A stretch of 64,000 nt of DNA from Gluconobacter cadivus (GCF_015244745.1 NZ_JABCQI010000011.1:1-64000), one strand, 5' to 3'; positions 22,047-32,081 are shown, counted from the stretch's first letter. Notes: generated by a model from the letters alone, not told the origin. Translations and numbers: made by a program.

Positions 22047-22948
22047 CGGCGTATGTTGAGGCCGAGCCGAGGTCTGATGCGACAAAGGCATACCTCTTGC
22101 GACTGCTTAATTACTTCGGAATGACGCGTCTGGCGGACATCAATCAGACTGCGCTTGATGAAGCGTACAAAGTGGTTTTGCGAGATGGTGCCCAAGCTAG
22201 TCCGGCCACGAAGGTCCGTTCAGTTTTAACGCCCCTTCGGTCGGTGCTGGAGTTTGCAGCGATCCGCCAATGGTGCGACCGGCCTGCGTTCGATAAGCCT
22301 CGCATTCCGGTTGGTCGAACGGTCTATCTCCGCCCGGAGCAAGTGAGGCGCCTGATCGACAATGCTGCGCCTCACCTGAAGCCGCTTCTGGTATTCTTGT
22401 TCGGCACGGGCGCACGCATGTCAGAGGCTCTTGAGCTTGACTGGGCCTGCGTGGATCTGAGAGGAGGGCGGGCCGTCGTTTGGCAGAAGCAAGGAAACGA
22501 GCGGCATATCGATCTGCCGCCACGCGTCTGTGCGTCGCTGGCTTCTCTGCCGAAGCGGGATGGGCGCGTATTTCGTCCCGTTCGCGCGAGGAAATCAAGA
22601 AACGGGCAGGGCAGGGAGATCGGAGAGGCTTATTCTGGAAACGGCCGAACGAGTGGCGGCCAGATCAAGTCTGGATGGTCGGTGGCTTGCCGCAAAGCGG
22701 GTCTGCCAGGACACATGCGCGTCTGGACGCCCGTGGGGCAAGAGAAGCCGAAGAGCGTATTTGTGCCAGACGTCACTCCTCACGATGCCCGTCACACATG
22801 GGCAAGCTGGCAATACTGCCTGCACAAGGATCTGATGCGCCTTAAGGCTGACGGCGGATGGGGCAACATCACGACGGTCACGCGCTACGCCAAAGTGATG
22901 CCGGACGCCTATCGAGATGAAATTCTGGAATGGCTGGGGATCCAGTAG
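21848..22948 (+). CDS. Tyrosine-recombinase phage integrase
   Basis: The 366-residue integrase has an N-terminal arm/SAM-like part (NTLYLRGSLNGKRIFESTGT, FSHAVAAYVEAEPR) and a catalytic domain. The residues are Arg190 in FGTGARMSEALELDW, His312 and Arg315 in HDARHTWAS, Trp338 in GGWGN and nucleophile Tyr347 in TRYAKVMPD. All are present, so it should be active. It lies 171 bases from the 3' end of tRNA-Val, the normal position relative to an attachment site in a tRNA gene. The start overlaps the excisionase frame. Confidence 0.93.
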   Translation: MQIKVVKRSSSNTLYLRGSLNGKRIFESTGTSDPQRAEEYRAKREAQLWTESVYGKKAVVTFSHAVAAYVEAEPRSDATKAYLLRLLNYFGMTRLADINQTALDEAYKVVLRDGAQASPATKVRSVLTPLRSVLEFAAIRQWCDRPAFDKPRIPVGRTVYLRPEQVRRLIDNAAPHLKPLLVFLFGTGARMSEALELDWACVDLRGGRAVVWQKQGNERHIDLPPRVCASLASLPKRDGRVFRPVRARKSRNGQGREIGEAYSGNGRTSGGQIKSGWSVACRKAGLPGHMRVWTPVGQEKPKSVFVPDVTPHDARHTWASWQYCLHKDLMRLKADGGWGNITTVTRYAKVMPDAYRDEILEWLGIQ

Positions 22949-23106
22949 GATGCGATTCGCACGAGATCGCTGGCCCCGCAGCACCTGCACCAGTTTTGCA
23001 CACATCATAATGTCGCTAAGCGCATTAATATGAACAAACTTGAACTGACGGGTTAAGATCGTTTGCCTGAAAATTCGGCACTAAGCGACTGATTTTGGGG
23101 AGTTTT

Positions 23107-23206
23107 TCACCGGACCGAGTGGTGGGCGCAACAGGGATTGAACCTGTGACCCCTACCATGTCAAGGTAGTGCTCTACCGCTGAGCTATGCGCCCCCGGTC
23201 CGGTGA
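23107..23206. repeat. 11-bp inverted repeat bracketing tRNA-Val
   Basis: TCACCGGACCG (23107-23117) and CGGTCCGGTGA (23196-23206) are exact reverse complements, placed two bases from each end of the tRNA gene. In the precursor RNA they could extend the acceptor stem as a long helix. They could help processing or act as a structure at the attachment region. Confidence 0.75.
23120..23194 (-). tRNA. tRNA-Val (anticodon GAC), likely prophage attachment site
   Basis: The reverse strand reads GGGCGCATAGCTCAGCGGTA at the 5' end. It has a D-arm, anticodon stem CTACC/GGTAG with loop TTGACAT (anticodon GAC), T-loop GGTTCAATCCC, and an acceptor stem closed by TGCGCCC, discriminator A and encoded CCA (23122-23120). 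Cloverleaf elements are complete. Its 3' end points towards the integrase gene, which fits integration into the 3' half of the tRNA. The other attachment copy would lie left of the window, so the core cannot be defined here. Confidence 0.95.
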
Positions 23207-23268
23207 GGTGGCTTTTAACGGTGTCCGCTAAGCCTTGCAACCCCCTTTGAGGCGGAATATGGAAAATT

Positions 23269-24105
23269 ATGAAAATTCCTTCGCCTCTAACGTCGTTCAA
23301 GGTAGATTATCCGCGGAATAACGCCACTCCTGTCATTGTATCCTCTCCGCATTCAGGACGCTATTATCCTTCTGATTTTCTTGGCAGTGCATCCCTGTCT
23401 CTTTTTGAGCTCCAGCGGATTGAAGATCGCTTCATGGATCAGTTGCTGGAGGATGCCCCTGATTTCGGAGCGACTTTGTTGAGCGCAAACTTTTCCCGCG
23501 CCTGGTGCGATGTGAATAGAGACTGGCGCGAGGTTGATCCGGAGATGTTTGCTCCCACGCCTCCTGAAGACGAGGTTCTGTTAAGCGCCAAGGTACAGGC
23601 TGGATTTGGAGTGATTCCGCGGTGTATTTCGCAGGGACGCCAAATCTACGGGCATTCCTTGCAACTTTCCGAATTAAGAAAAAGAATTGCTACAGCGTGG
23701 CTTCCTTACCATGAAGCTCTTGGGGCGCTTTTGGAAGAGGCACGTCTGCGCTTTGGATACGCAATCCTTCTCGATATGCACTCGATGCCGAAATTACCTT
23801 ATGCGCGTTCAGGCGATATTGTACTTGGAGACGTACACGGAAAAAGCTCCAGTAAAGAGATAATTGACAAAATAGAGACCGAAATAAAATATAGTAATTG
23901 TTCGGTTCGTAGAAATTTTCCATATTCGGGAGGCTATATTACGCAGCATTATGGAAGACCGGAAGAAAAAATACATGCTGTTCAGATAGAAATCTGCCGC
24001 TCTCTTTATCTGAACAGCGCGACCCTTGAGCCGGGAAGCGGCTTTATGGAAACAAAGAAAAATATGCGGCGTTTTCTCGCCGCCATATCGGGCTGGACCT
24101 TGTAA
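23269..24105 (+). CDS. N-formylglutamate amidohydrolase family protein
   Basis: The 278-residue protein shows the FGase pattern: VIVSSPHSGRYYP at the start, EDRFMDQLLEDAP, NFSRAWCDVNRDWREVDPEM, YAILLDMHSMP for the metal site, GDVHG, GGYITQHYG and AVQIEICRSLYL at the end. The family hydrolyses N-formylglutamate to formate and glutamate in histidine degradation, but many members beyond hut operons have other N-acyl substrates. No hut genes are nearby, so the substrate is uncertain. It is the first chromosomal gene beyond the tRNA and prophage. Confidence 0.85.
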   Translation: MKIPSPLTSFKVDYPRNNATPVIVSSPHSGRYYPSDFLGSASLSLFELQRIEDRFMDQLLEDAPDFGATLLSANFSRAWCDVNRDWREVDPEMFAPTPPEDEVLLSAKVQAGFGVIPRCISQGRQIYGHSLQLSELRKRIATAWLPYHEALGALLEEARLRFGYAILLDMHSMPKLPYARSGDIVLGDVHGKSSSKEIIDKIETEIKYSNCSVRRNFPYSGGYITQHYGRPEEKIHAVQIEICRSLYLNSATLEPGSGFMETKKNMRRFLAAISGWTL

Positions 24106-24400
24106 ATTCATAGGGATCGCCCTGTTCATCCCGCCTTGACGGATCATTTTTCTTGGTGCGCGCAGTTTGGTTTGGTTATCGCCATATTGCCGCTTCCAGG
24201 CTGTTTCCGTCGATGAAGCAAAGTGCGTTTCTCCACTGGAAACACTAAGCGCTGTCTGTACCGATGAGGCGGGTCGGTATGGGTCATTGTGGATTATCAC
24301 CGGATCAAACTGGAGAGAGGTCAAGAATAGTCACGTCTAGGACAGACGTCGTTTTTCTTGACCTCAAAACCCTCATAAAATTGAGTAATGGAGACTTGTG

Positions 24401-27244
24401 ATGGTCCAGAATTTTACGCCACTCTGGGGATCCGCAACAGATACGCCAGATGTGATCGGCTTGGTCAAATCACCTCAGATTGCCAGCGCGTTTGGTAATA
24501 AGGTTGATGCAGATGGCGGACAGTCCATCAACCAATCAATTCAGTCCGGTGCGCTTGATGCACTCAGTACGCTCGATGGTGTGAGCGTTACGGATGTGCT
24601 GGCGGCCAGTAGTCGGGCGCAGGTGTCTTCGGTAATGCAGTTCAGGGCGCTTAAGACTGCCCCTGTTGCGGTTACACTGACATCGTGGGACGGGACGACC
24701 CAGACGCGAGGGGCTGCTGGAATTTTTCTTCTGGCATCTGATGGGCTTGTGGCGGATGGAGGTGTCGTCATTGCGACGGCGGGCGCCGGAACCTATCGCC
24801 GCGTTTTTCAGGGCGGGGTGGATCCGGCTTGGTACGGTGCAATCGGGGATGGCACCTCGCACCCGGCTTCAACGATGTTTGCCACACTGGCCGATCTGCA
24901 AACGGTTTTCCCCAAAGCTTATAGCCTATCACAGGAAATGGACTGGCTGGCGATTCAGGCTGCCTCGCTCTCGGGATATGGCGTTTCCGGCCCAAAGCGG
25001 GCCTATATGATGTGCAACAGTGCGGTTGCCTCCGATGACAAACCGCTTGTCTGGATTCCGGGCACTACATTCGGGTCGTTCGGTGGATCAACTTTCGATT
25101 TCACGGCGTTGGAAACCGCCGCTGACAGCCAGGATTTTGTGACAAACGGTACGTTCTCCGATACAAGCGGTGCAGGTTGGTCTAACGCCACGATCTACCC
25201 GGCAATGCAGATCACAGATGCAACCTTTACGACCGGTGCAGCTATATTTACCGATCCGGCTGCCCATGGAGCCTGGACCGGGACAGTCTCGGGCGGTGTT
25301 ATGACCGTGAGCGGGTTTTCAGGAAGTCCTGGGCTGGCTGTGGGTTCTGTGGTTTATGACATTGACAACACGCTCGCTTCGGGGACGACGATCACGAAAC
25401 TGCTGACGGGGACGGGGGGCGACGGCACGTACCAGATCTCTGATGGCGCGGCGTCTATTACAACTGCGGTCGCCATGTCAAACTCCACCGGCCATTATGG
25501 GCAGTTTGGCCAGAAGCTTACGTTGCCGGCCGGAAATTATACGCTGGACGTCAAGTACGAGGTTACGCTCGGGGCATCTTATGCGAATGGAAACGGACAG
25601 CCGGGGAATGTCGGGGTTTCGTTCAGTGCGAATGGTCCAGGGTCTGGAAATAATCCCTGGAATAATTATGTATTCAAAGACACCGGCTGGGCAGATCCAG
25701 CAGTTGAAGGCGAGATTTCGTTTGCATTCAATGTAGCAGAAGCTGGGAGCGCGTGGCTGACCATTTCGGTTTCGGGTTATATCAATGTTCGCGTTACGAG
25801 CGTCTCCGTCAAGGCATTGCGGTGGAACTGCGCAGTTCTTTCGACACGTGATGGTGCCTTGGAGCACTATTCGAATAATGTCCTGATCGAAGGTCTTACG
25901 ATCCTTGGGCCGACGGGTAATGCTGGCCTGACGGGCTTATTTTATAATTCATTTCAGAACACGGACGGCACGATCCACAACTTCAAGGATCTTTCCATAC
26001 AGGGGTTCGGTGTTGGGATTGACTGGCGTAACGGGGCTTATCTCGCTGAATACTGGAACTGCTCCGTAACGTCCTCTGCATTATATGCGGTCCAGTTCCT
26101 GGCGGGCAGCGTCAATGCGGGCGAGAATTTCCGCTGGTACGGCGGCAGTCTTGGAAATTCGACAGGAATTGTGTTCAATCCGGGCGGGGCTGAAATCACA
26201 TTTTATGGAACGTCTCTGGATTATTCGGACCAGATCGTCATCCAGAACACCGGCCGCATCGAGATGCATGGTGTGCATTGCGAAATGTGGGGACCTCAGA
26301 CTGAGAACAAACCGCTGTTTCACTGTACCGGAAGCGGATACTTGGGATGGTTTGGCGGGATGATCCTGCTGGCCGGAAATTCGGCGACCTATAAGACGCC
26401 ACCGGTCTGGATGGAACAGAACCTTTCACAGATCTGTTTTTACGGGACCCAGCTTTACAATCTGACAAGTGCGGATGGTCGGGCAGCTTATGGCGCCGGG
26501 TCGATCAAGACGTTTAACATGCTGAATACCGGAAACCCTAATATCGGGACGTTTATCAACGGGACTTCCGATCGACTGGGACTGTCAGGAAAGTTTATTC
26601 CGCAGTCCAAGTCCGTATTGTGCCGGGATGGGATTGGACTGGCTGGCGGCCTGTACTCCGACAATGCCGATGCGGTCTCCCAATGGGTATCGGATGGCGC
26701 GTCAGTCGCCATGAGCACGGCCTATACCGTCAACGGCAATCCTGCCGCGCTGGCGGTCACGACCCAGGGTAACAGTCGGAACGACCGCGTCGTGCTCTGT
26801 ATCCCGATTGATCGTTATCAGTCAGGTTTTTTTAATATCCAGTGCCTGTTTCCCTACGATCTGACACAGACTGGTAAGGTTCTTTCAACGAATTCGCAGT
26901 CAGCAGCCTACTCGGATGATGTCTTTCCTCTCTATGCGCGAGCGTTTTACGTGTCGATTGTGGGTTATGACAGCTTCGGGAGGCCGAACTTTGGTGCGCG
27001 CGATCTGTTCGCGGGTGAAGCGGATTTCAGAATTCCAAAACAGGGTTGCACCCAATGGATGGAAGCTGGTTTTGCGTGTGCTTATTTGGGGCTGCCATCG
27101 GCAGGCACAGGCGAAAATGATATCTCGCTTGCAGGTGCGGGGGGGGCTCCGTCCTTTGCAACACATATCGCCATTGTTCTGGACAGCGAAAGTCTGCCTG
27201 CGACGACATATTACATTGGGGAATTCGGTGGCTCCGTCTTCTGA
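24401..27244 (+). CDS. Orphan phage tail-spike/fibre-like protein with beta-helix
   Basis: The 947-residue protein has no signal peptide. Residues around 140-190 (VDPAWYGAIGDGTSHPASTM and EMDWLAIQAA) match the 'WfGA.gDG..dDt.aiQaA' entry of pectate-lyase-type tail spikes. A jelly-roll-like module follows. A repeat-rich right-handed beta-helix region follows (NVLIEGLTILGPTGNAGLTG, SIQGFGVGIDWRNGAYLAEY, IQNTGRIEMHGVHCEMWG). Tail spikes bind or cut surface polysaccharides. No other virion genes are near, and it lies outside the prophage beyond the tRNA, so it is a stray or repurposed phage gene. GGAG lies about six bases before the ATG used. Confidence 0.7.
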   Translation: MVQNFTPLWGSATDTPDVIGLVKSPQIASAFGNKVDADGGQSINQSIQSGALDALSTLDGVSVTDVLAASSRAQVSSVMQFRALKTAPVAVTLTSWDGTTQTRGAAGIFLLASDGLVADGGVVIATAGAGTYRRVFQGGVDPAWYGAIGDGTSHPASTMFATLADLQTVFPKAYSLSQEMDWLAIQAASLSGYGVSGPKRAYMMCNSAVASDDKPLVWIPGTTFGSFGGSTFDFTALETAADSQDFVTNGTFSDTSGAGWSNATIYPAMQITDATFTTGAAIFTDPAAHGAWTGTVSGGVMTVSGFSGSPGLAVGSVVYDIDNTLASGTTITKLLTGTGGDGTYQISDGAASITTAVAMSNSTGHYGQFGQKLTLPAGNYTLDVKYEVTLGASYANGNGQPGNVGVSFSANGPGSGNNPWNNYVFKDTGWADPAVEGEISFAFNVAEAGSAWLTISVSGYINVRVTSVSVKALRWNCAVLSTRDGALEHYSNNVLIEGLTILGPTGNAGLTGLFYNSFQNTDGTIHNFKDLSIQGFGVGIDWRNGAYLAEYWNCSVTSSALYAVQFLAGSVNAGENFRWYGGSLGNSTGIVFNPGGAEITFYGTSLDYSDQIVIQNTGRIEMHGVHCEMWGPQTENKPLFHCTGSGYLGWFGGMILLAGNSATYKTPPVWMEQNLSQICFYGTQLYNLTSADGRAAYGAGSIKTFNMLNTGNPNIGTFINGTSDRLGLSGKFIPQSKSVLCRDGIGLAGGLYSDNADAVSQWVSDGASVAMSTAYTVNGNPAALAVTTQGNSRNDRVVLCIPIDRYQSGFFNIQCLFPYDLTQTGKVLSTNSQSAAYSDDVFPLYARAFYVSIVGYDSFGRPNFGARDLFAGEADFRIPKQGCTQWMEAGFACAYLGLPSAGTGENDISLAGAGGAPSFATHIAIVLDSESLPATTYYIGEFGGSVF

Positions 27245-27444
27245 TTTTTTTTTGTTGCAAAACCGAGATACGCTTAAAGAAATGCTAGCTTTAGAGACTT
27301 CATATTTTCCGCCCTTCTGAAGTTCAGTCCGGGTCGGAGGCGGGGAGCGATCATTCGTATCGTCCTCCTTATCGACGACCCGGCATAGGGCGGCTCATAG
27401 GATCACGTTTCCACTGAAATAATATCATTCTACAAACAGCCAGC

Positions 27445-28812
27445 TCACCACACTGGTTTCGGATCGCTTTGTTCACCGGGAGACGCCGTTTTTCTCGCGG
27501 CTTGCTGTAATGCAGCCGCGATGCGTTCGAAATCGCCGGAGAGGTGAGAAATCGAGAAGCGGATATGAGAGGGTGCCAATAAGGAACATTGGTGGCCAGC
27601 CGAAACCCGGATGTTTTGCGAAGCAAGAGAAGCACAGGCGGCCTCATCATTCAGAACAGGAATCCAGAAACTGAAACCTTCTCCGGTAGGGATGTCGATG
27701 CCATTGTGGCGGAGAGCAGAGGTCATTTCATGGCGTTGTTCCTGATGATGGCGATAGTTTCCGTGGATGGTTTGGTGAGTTTTCTCATTCTCCAGAAGTC
27801 GGGCGGCGACAGTCTGCAACAGACGACTGGTCCAGACGGGACCAAAGCTGCGATAGGCTTGGATTTCACGAATAATCATGGATGACGCGGAGACGATGCC
27901 CAGCCGCAGGTCTGGTCCCAAAATCTTGGAGAGCGAGCGCACATGGATGACGCGTGGACCAAGCCATACTCCAATGCTTTCTGCCAGCACGTCCGAAAAC
28001 CACGGAAAAGCGTCGTCTTCGATGATCCATGTCGAGGGAGATGTTCTGAGGATCTGGGCAAGTTCGTGCAGGCGCGCGCGCGACATACGCTGACCTGTAA
28101 TAGCATTGATATTGGGCTGCAGATATAGTGCCGTCGGATTTCTAGCCAGAGCCTGTGCCAACGATGCGGGGAGAATGCCGTCGGTATCACTTTGCAGCGG
28201 GAGGATCGAGGTACTCAGGTAATCAAGAATATCGAGAATTCGCATGGGAGCAGGATCCTGAACCGCCACAGTGGATCCTGGAGGAATGAGCGCCTGCATG
28301 GTGTCGAACAAAGCGCTGTAGGCACCATTGGTCGCCATGAAATCCTCGGCCGGATAGGGCCAGTGCGCGGCACAGATCGCGCGAAGAGCCGGAGAAATCG
28401 TTTCGTCGTTATAAGTATTAAGGTTGGGAATAGAGGTCAGTGCCTCGAACGCATCGGAGAGATGGGGCAGGCGGCCAGGATCTGGCGTATAGGACGTCAG
28501 ATTGAGGCTGACATTTTCAGAGCTGAGACTTGCCGTGCGCCTGACAGGGCGGGGCGAGAGAAACATATTGCACACATGCATTCCGCGTCGGCCACGCCCG
28601 GCAATAATTCCCCTTTTCCGCAGGTCGGTCCAGGCGATGGAGACGGTAGCGGGACTGATACCCAGACCGAAAGCCAGATCCCGGATTGAGGGCAGACGTG
28701 TCCCCACCGGCAGTGTTCCACTCTGTATCAGGGCGGAAATCTGCCGTGCGAGACCCCGCGCAGAGCGGTCATGCAGGCGGTTTACAAACCACTCCGGATT
28801 AAACTCTTCCAT
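27445..28812 (-). CDS. MocR-family transcription regulator (GntR HTH + aminotransferase-like domain)
   Basis: The 455-residue protein from the ATG at 28812 (MEEFNPEWFVNRLHDRSARG) has a GntR winged helix (VGTRLPSIRDLAFGLGISPA then TVSIAWTDLRKRGIIAGRGR). It is fused to a fold-type I aminotransferase-like domain with ATNGAYSALFDTMQALIPPG and QPNINAITGQRMSR. The PLP lysine region is HVRSLSKILGPDLRLGIV. MocR proteins sense PLP adducts of amino compounds and typically control a divergent operon. Here that is the TonB receptor / amidase / MFS operon starting 114 bases away. The inducer is unknown. Confidence 0.9.
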   Translation of the reverse strand: MEEFNPEWFVNRLHDRSARGLARQISALIQSGTLPVGTRLPSIRDLAFGLGISPATVSIAWTDLRKRGIIAGRGRRGMHVCNMFLSPRPVRRTASLSSENVSLNLTSYTPDPGRLPHLSDAFEALTSIPNLNTYNDETISPALRAICAAHWPYPAEDFMATNGAYSALFDTMQALIPPGSTVAVQDPAPMRILDILDYLSTSILPLQSDTDGILPASLAQALARNPTALYLQPNINAITGQRMSRARLHELAQILRTSPSTWIIEDDAFPWFSDVLAESIGVWLGPRVIHVRSLSKILGPDLRLGIVSASSMIIREIQAYRSFGPVWTSRLLQTVAARLLENEKTHQTIHGNYRHHQEQRHEMTSALRHNGIDIPTGEGFSFWIPVLNDEAACASLASQNIRVSAGHQCSLLAPSHIRFSISHLSGDFERIAAALQQAARKTASPGEQSDPKPVW

Positions 28813-28925
28813 ATCGTGATTCCAGCAAATAAATGTCCAATAACGTAATATCATTTGCGCCAGAGGAGTGAAGGCCTCTTAATCATTTCGTTGCCGACCC
28901 TTTTTAGAACACGGATCGAAAAGAC

Positions 28926-31265
28926 ATGATGAGCATGCCTTCTTCATTCAGGCAGAGACGCCCCCTTTCGGCCGGAGCAGTTCTTCTCTGCGGAACCGCA
29001 TGTCTCATTTACATGCCGACTGCGTTGGCGGAGACGTCGATCCCACATACGAAGCGCTTCAAAGCCCATCTTGCGGGCAAAGCTACCCCACTGGTGGCGC
29101 CAAAGAAAAGAACTGCGGTGCAGGCATCCCAGGCCGAAAGCCTTCAAGTGGAGGGACGGCATTTTTTTGCATTTGCCCAGGCGCAGCGTCAGCCTGATTC
29201 CAATACACGGATTTCGGCTCAAACCCTGCTGGAACGGCGGGTTGTGTCCGTGACCGATCTTCAGAATTTAGCGCCAAATCTCACAGTACAATCCCTGAAG
29301 GGTACGCAGAGCATCAACTATCACCTGCGGGGCGTTGGGATGGATGATTATTATGAGAACAACGTCTCATCCGTCATGGTTTATCTTGATGGAATAGCTT
29401 ATCCGTTTTCGTCCATGACGGATGGCATGATGTTCGATATCGCAAATGTGGATATTGCGCCGGGCCCGATGGGCTTTACTCATGGCATGCCAGATACGGG
29501 TGGTGAGGTTTCTCTACAGTCGAATGATCCTACGTCTGACTGGCACGGGAATATTACCCAGGATATCGCCAGTTATGCGCGTTCGCGGACAAGTGGCTTT
29601 ATTTCCGGTCCACTCGCCAAGAATCTATCGTTCAGAGTTGCAGCACAGACAACACAAGGCGGGGGATGGCAGTATAACCCGTTGAATGGGGCGCATCTCG
29701 GCGACCAGAACCAGACCTCGCTTCGCGCCAAACTGAAATGGACACCTGACGATAAGACGGTCATTGCCTTGGGAGGACACTGGACGCGGGATCTGTCTGA
29801 ACTGGTCAATGGCAATCCGGTCATCAACCTTGCGCCAGCGTGGCAGAAATATCCGAAATTCTCCGGCTACCGCCAGACGGCCTGGGGAATTCAGCCCGGT
29901 TTTGCAAAACTTGTTGGGCGTCCCGAAAGTCTGAAACCGTCTGAAGATAATATTTTCTGGGGTGCGGATTTCCGGATCAGCCGTGAATTGGGTTTTGCAC
30001 GTCTGGAATCCATTTCGGCGTTCGAAACAGAGCGTCAGGGCGAATACTCGGATGAGGACGGTACAGAACTTGCGACTGGCGACGTTTATCGAAATGTGAA
30101 TGGCGACGTCTTTTCGCAGGAACTGAAACTGGTTTCCACCTTACCAGGAAAACTGCACTGGACAGTAGGCGCCTATTACAATCGCTCCCGTATGCAACAG
30201 CAGTTTTATAACAATTTTAGCGATTATCAGGGGCGCGGATATATTTCAGAAAGCGCGTACGATCAGAACCAGCAGGCGTTTTCGCAGTATGTGAAGGTGA
30301 ACTACGATCTTACGAAAATCATTACGGTGTTTGGTGGCCTGAACCACATGTCGGATGATCGCCAGCTTCTAAATTTCAAAACGATCAAATACGGTGTGAA
30401 CACTTTAGACTTCGCCCCTGAAGGGGCGCTAACGAACCAACTGGGTGGGTTACTTGGGATCCAGGCACAGCTGACAGAACATCTGCAAACCTATTTCAAG
30501 GTCAGCAAGGGGTTCAAGCCCGGTGGGTTTGCTGCCAACAACACGGTTGCGCAGGCGCAGCTTAAGGCGTTCAAGCCAGAATCCCTCGTGGCGTATGAAG
30601 TGGGTTTCAAGAGTGAACCCCTGCCAGGAAAATTGCGCCTCAACGGTGCAGCATTCTATTATGACTACCATAATCAGCAGGTCGTTTCGAGTTTCCTGCT
30701 GAACAATTACGGTCCGCTTGGGACGTATGTGAATGTTCCCCATTCGGCAATCTGGGGTATTGAAATCAGTGCCGAGGCCCATCCGGTATCCCACATCTAT
30801 ATCAATGGTAACATGGGATATGAGCGCGGTTCCTACACATCCTTTTATGCGCTCAATACACCAGCCGTGAACGCCAACCGGGTCGCGACCGGAGTTTATA
30901 AGTCGTTTTATACGGATTATCGTGGGGCTGATCTCGGTATTCCGAAACTGACGCTGAGTGGCAGCATCGCCTATCGCGCCAATCTGCCCTACGGCCTGTC
31001 TACGGATCTGGGCGTAAATGGTAATTACCGGGATTCACAGGCGATGACGATCGGCGGGACGGGTGCCTACAGGCTTCCGCCATATTTCCTGATGGGGACA
31101 TATGTCACCATCGGGAACAAGAAACAGGGCTGGAATGCCACGATCTACGTCACGAATCTTCTCGACCGGCACTACAGCATCACGTCCTCATCGCAGAGCA
31201 CGACATATCAGCATGTACCCGGAGCACCGCGTTTTATTGGCGGCCGTCTGAGTTACGGTTTTTAA
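28926..31265 (+). CDS. TonB-dependent outer-membrane receptor (MocR-controlled operon)
   Basis: The 779-residue protein has a signal peptide (PLSAGAVLLCGTACLIYMPT with cleavage near ALAET). A plug domain follows (SVTDLQNLAPNLTVQSLKGT then NYHLRGVGMDDYYENNVSSV and MVYLDGIAYPFSSM), then a 22-strand-type barrel ending in an aromatic residue (GGRLSYGF). It lacks an STN signalling domain. The plug lacks the common 'GP.S.LYG' wording (GPMGFTHGMPDTGGEVSLQS), resembling receptors used for non-siderophore nutrients. Its neighbours are an amidase and MFS importer, so it may import an amide or amino-acid-like compound. Confidence 0.88.
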   Translation: MMSMPSSFRQRRPLSAGAVLLCGTACLIYMPTALAETSIPHTKRFKAHLAGKATPLVAPKKRTAVQASQAESLQVEGRHFFAFAQAQRQPDSNTRISAQTLLERRVVSVTDLQNLAPNLTVQSLKGTQSINYHLRGVGMDDYYENNVSSVMVYLDGIAYPFSSMTDGMMFDIANVDIAPGPMGFTHGMPDTGGEVSLQSNDPTSDWHGNITQDIASYARSRTSGFISGPLAKNLSFRVAAQTTQGGGWQYNPLNGAHLGDQNQTSLRAKLKWTPDDKTVIALGGHWTRDLSELVNGNPVINLAPAWQKYPKFSGYRQTAWGIQPGFAKLVGRPESLKPSEDNIFWGADFRISRELGFARLESISAFETERQGEYSDEDGTELATGDVYRNVNGDVFSQELKLVSTLPGKLHWTVGAYYNRSRMQQQFYNNFSDYQGRGYISESAYDQNQQAFSQYVKVNYDLTKIITVFGGLNHMSDDRQLLNFKTIKYGVNTLDFAPEGALTNQLGGLLGIQAQLTEHLQTYFKVSKGFKPGGFAANNTVAQAQLKAFKPESLVAYEVGFKSEPLPGKLRLNGAAFYYDYHNQQVVSSFLLNNYGPLGTYVNVPHSAIWGIEISAEAHPVSHIYINGNMGYERGSYTSFYALNTPAVNANRVATGVYKSFYTDYRGADLGIPKLTLSGSIAYRANLPYGLSTDLGVNGNYRDSQAMTIGGTGAYRLPPYFLMGTYVTIGNKKQGWNATIYVTNLLDRHYSITSSSQSTTYQHVPGAPRFIGGRLSYGF

Positions 31266-31280
31266 GAGGGGACTGTGATC

Positions 31281-32081
31281 ATGAAAGTCGCATTGGGACA
31301 ATTTGCAGTCGCTGCGGACTGGGAAACCAATCAGAAGCAGTGTCTGGAACTGATTGAACGTTCAAAAACGGAAGATGCCGACCTCCTGCTTCTGCCTGAG
31401 GGTATCTTGGCCCGCGATATCAACGATCCGGAAATCATGCCTCGGACCGCCCAGCCCCTTGATGGGCCCTTCATGGAAGGGTTGAAACAGGCAAGCTACG
31501 GGATCGCCGTGGCAGGATGCGTGAATGTTCCGGACGGGCAGGGGCGTTTTTTCAATACGCATTTCGTTATGAAGGATGGTGCCTTTATTGCGCTGTATCG
31601 CAAGCTACATCTTTACGATGCTTTCAATATGAAAGAGTCCCAAAGAACGTCTCCCGGCGTAGAACTGCCACCGGTTCTGGACATTGCTGGCATGCGGGTG
31701 GGTCTGATGACCTGCTACGATGTCCGCTTCCCCGAGTTGGCCCGCCATCTAGCGCTGGAAGGCGCAGAGGTTCTCCTCCTGCCGGCTGCCTGGGTGAGGG
31801 GGCCATCCAAGGAACGTCACTGGGAAGTTATGGCCGTAGCAAGGGCGCTTGAAAATACCTGTTATGTCGTGGCTGTTGGAGAATGTGGTCCGCGCAATAT
31901 TGCTGCCAGTATGGTGGTAGATCCGCTTGGTGTCGTGACACTGGCTTTGGGTGAGGGACCAGCGCTTGGTTTTGCGACATTGCACCGGGAGCGCATTACT
32001 CATGCGCGTCGTATCCTGCCCGTTTTAGAGAACCTGCGGTTTACGGCGCCTGTACTGGCGCCCGTTTCGGCCGACGCATGA
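31281..32081 (+). CDS. Carbon-nitrogen hydrolase (nitrilase superfamily amidase)
   Basis: The 266-residue enzyme starts at the ATG at 31281 with GAGGGG upstream. The Glu-Lys-Cys triad is seen at Glu40 (LLLLPEG), Lys108 (LYRKLHLYDAF) and Cys145 (LMTCYDVRFPE). The pattern is that of small omega-amidase / deaminated-glutathione-amidase types that hydrolyse C-N bonds of amides. In this operon it probably acts on an imported amide, releasing ammonia. Substrate specificity cannot be read from sequence. Its stop overlaps the transporter start (ATGA). Confidence 0.85.
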   Translation: MKVALGQFAVAADWETNQKQCLELIERSKTEDADLLLLPEGILARDINDPEIMPRTAQPLDGPFMEGLKQASYGIAVAGCVNVPDGQGRFFNTHFVMKDGAFIALYRKLHLYDAFNMKESQRTSPGVELPPVLDIAGMRVGLMTCYDVRFPELARHLALEGAEVLLLPAAWVRGPSKERHWEVMAVARALENTCYVVAVGECGPRNIAASMVVDPLGVVTLALGEGPALGFATLHRERITHARRILPVLENLRFTAPVLAPVSADA

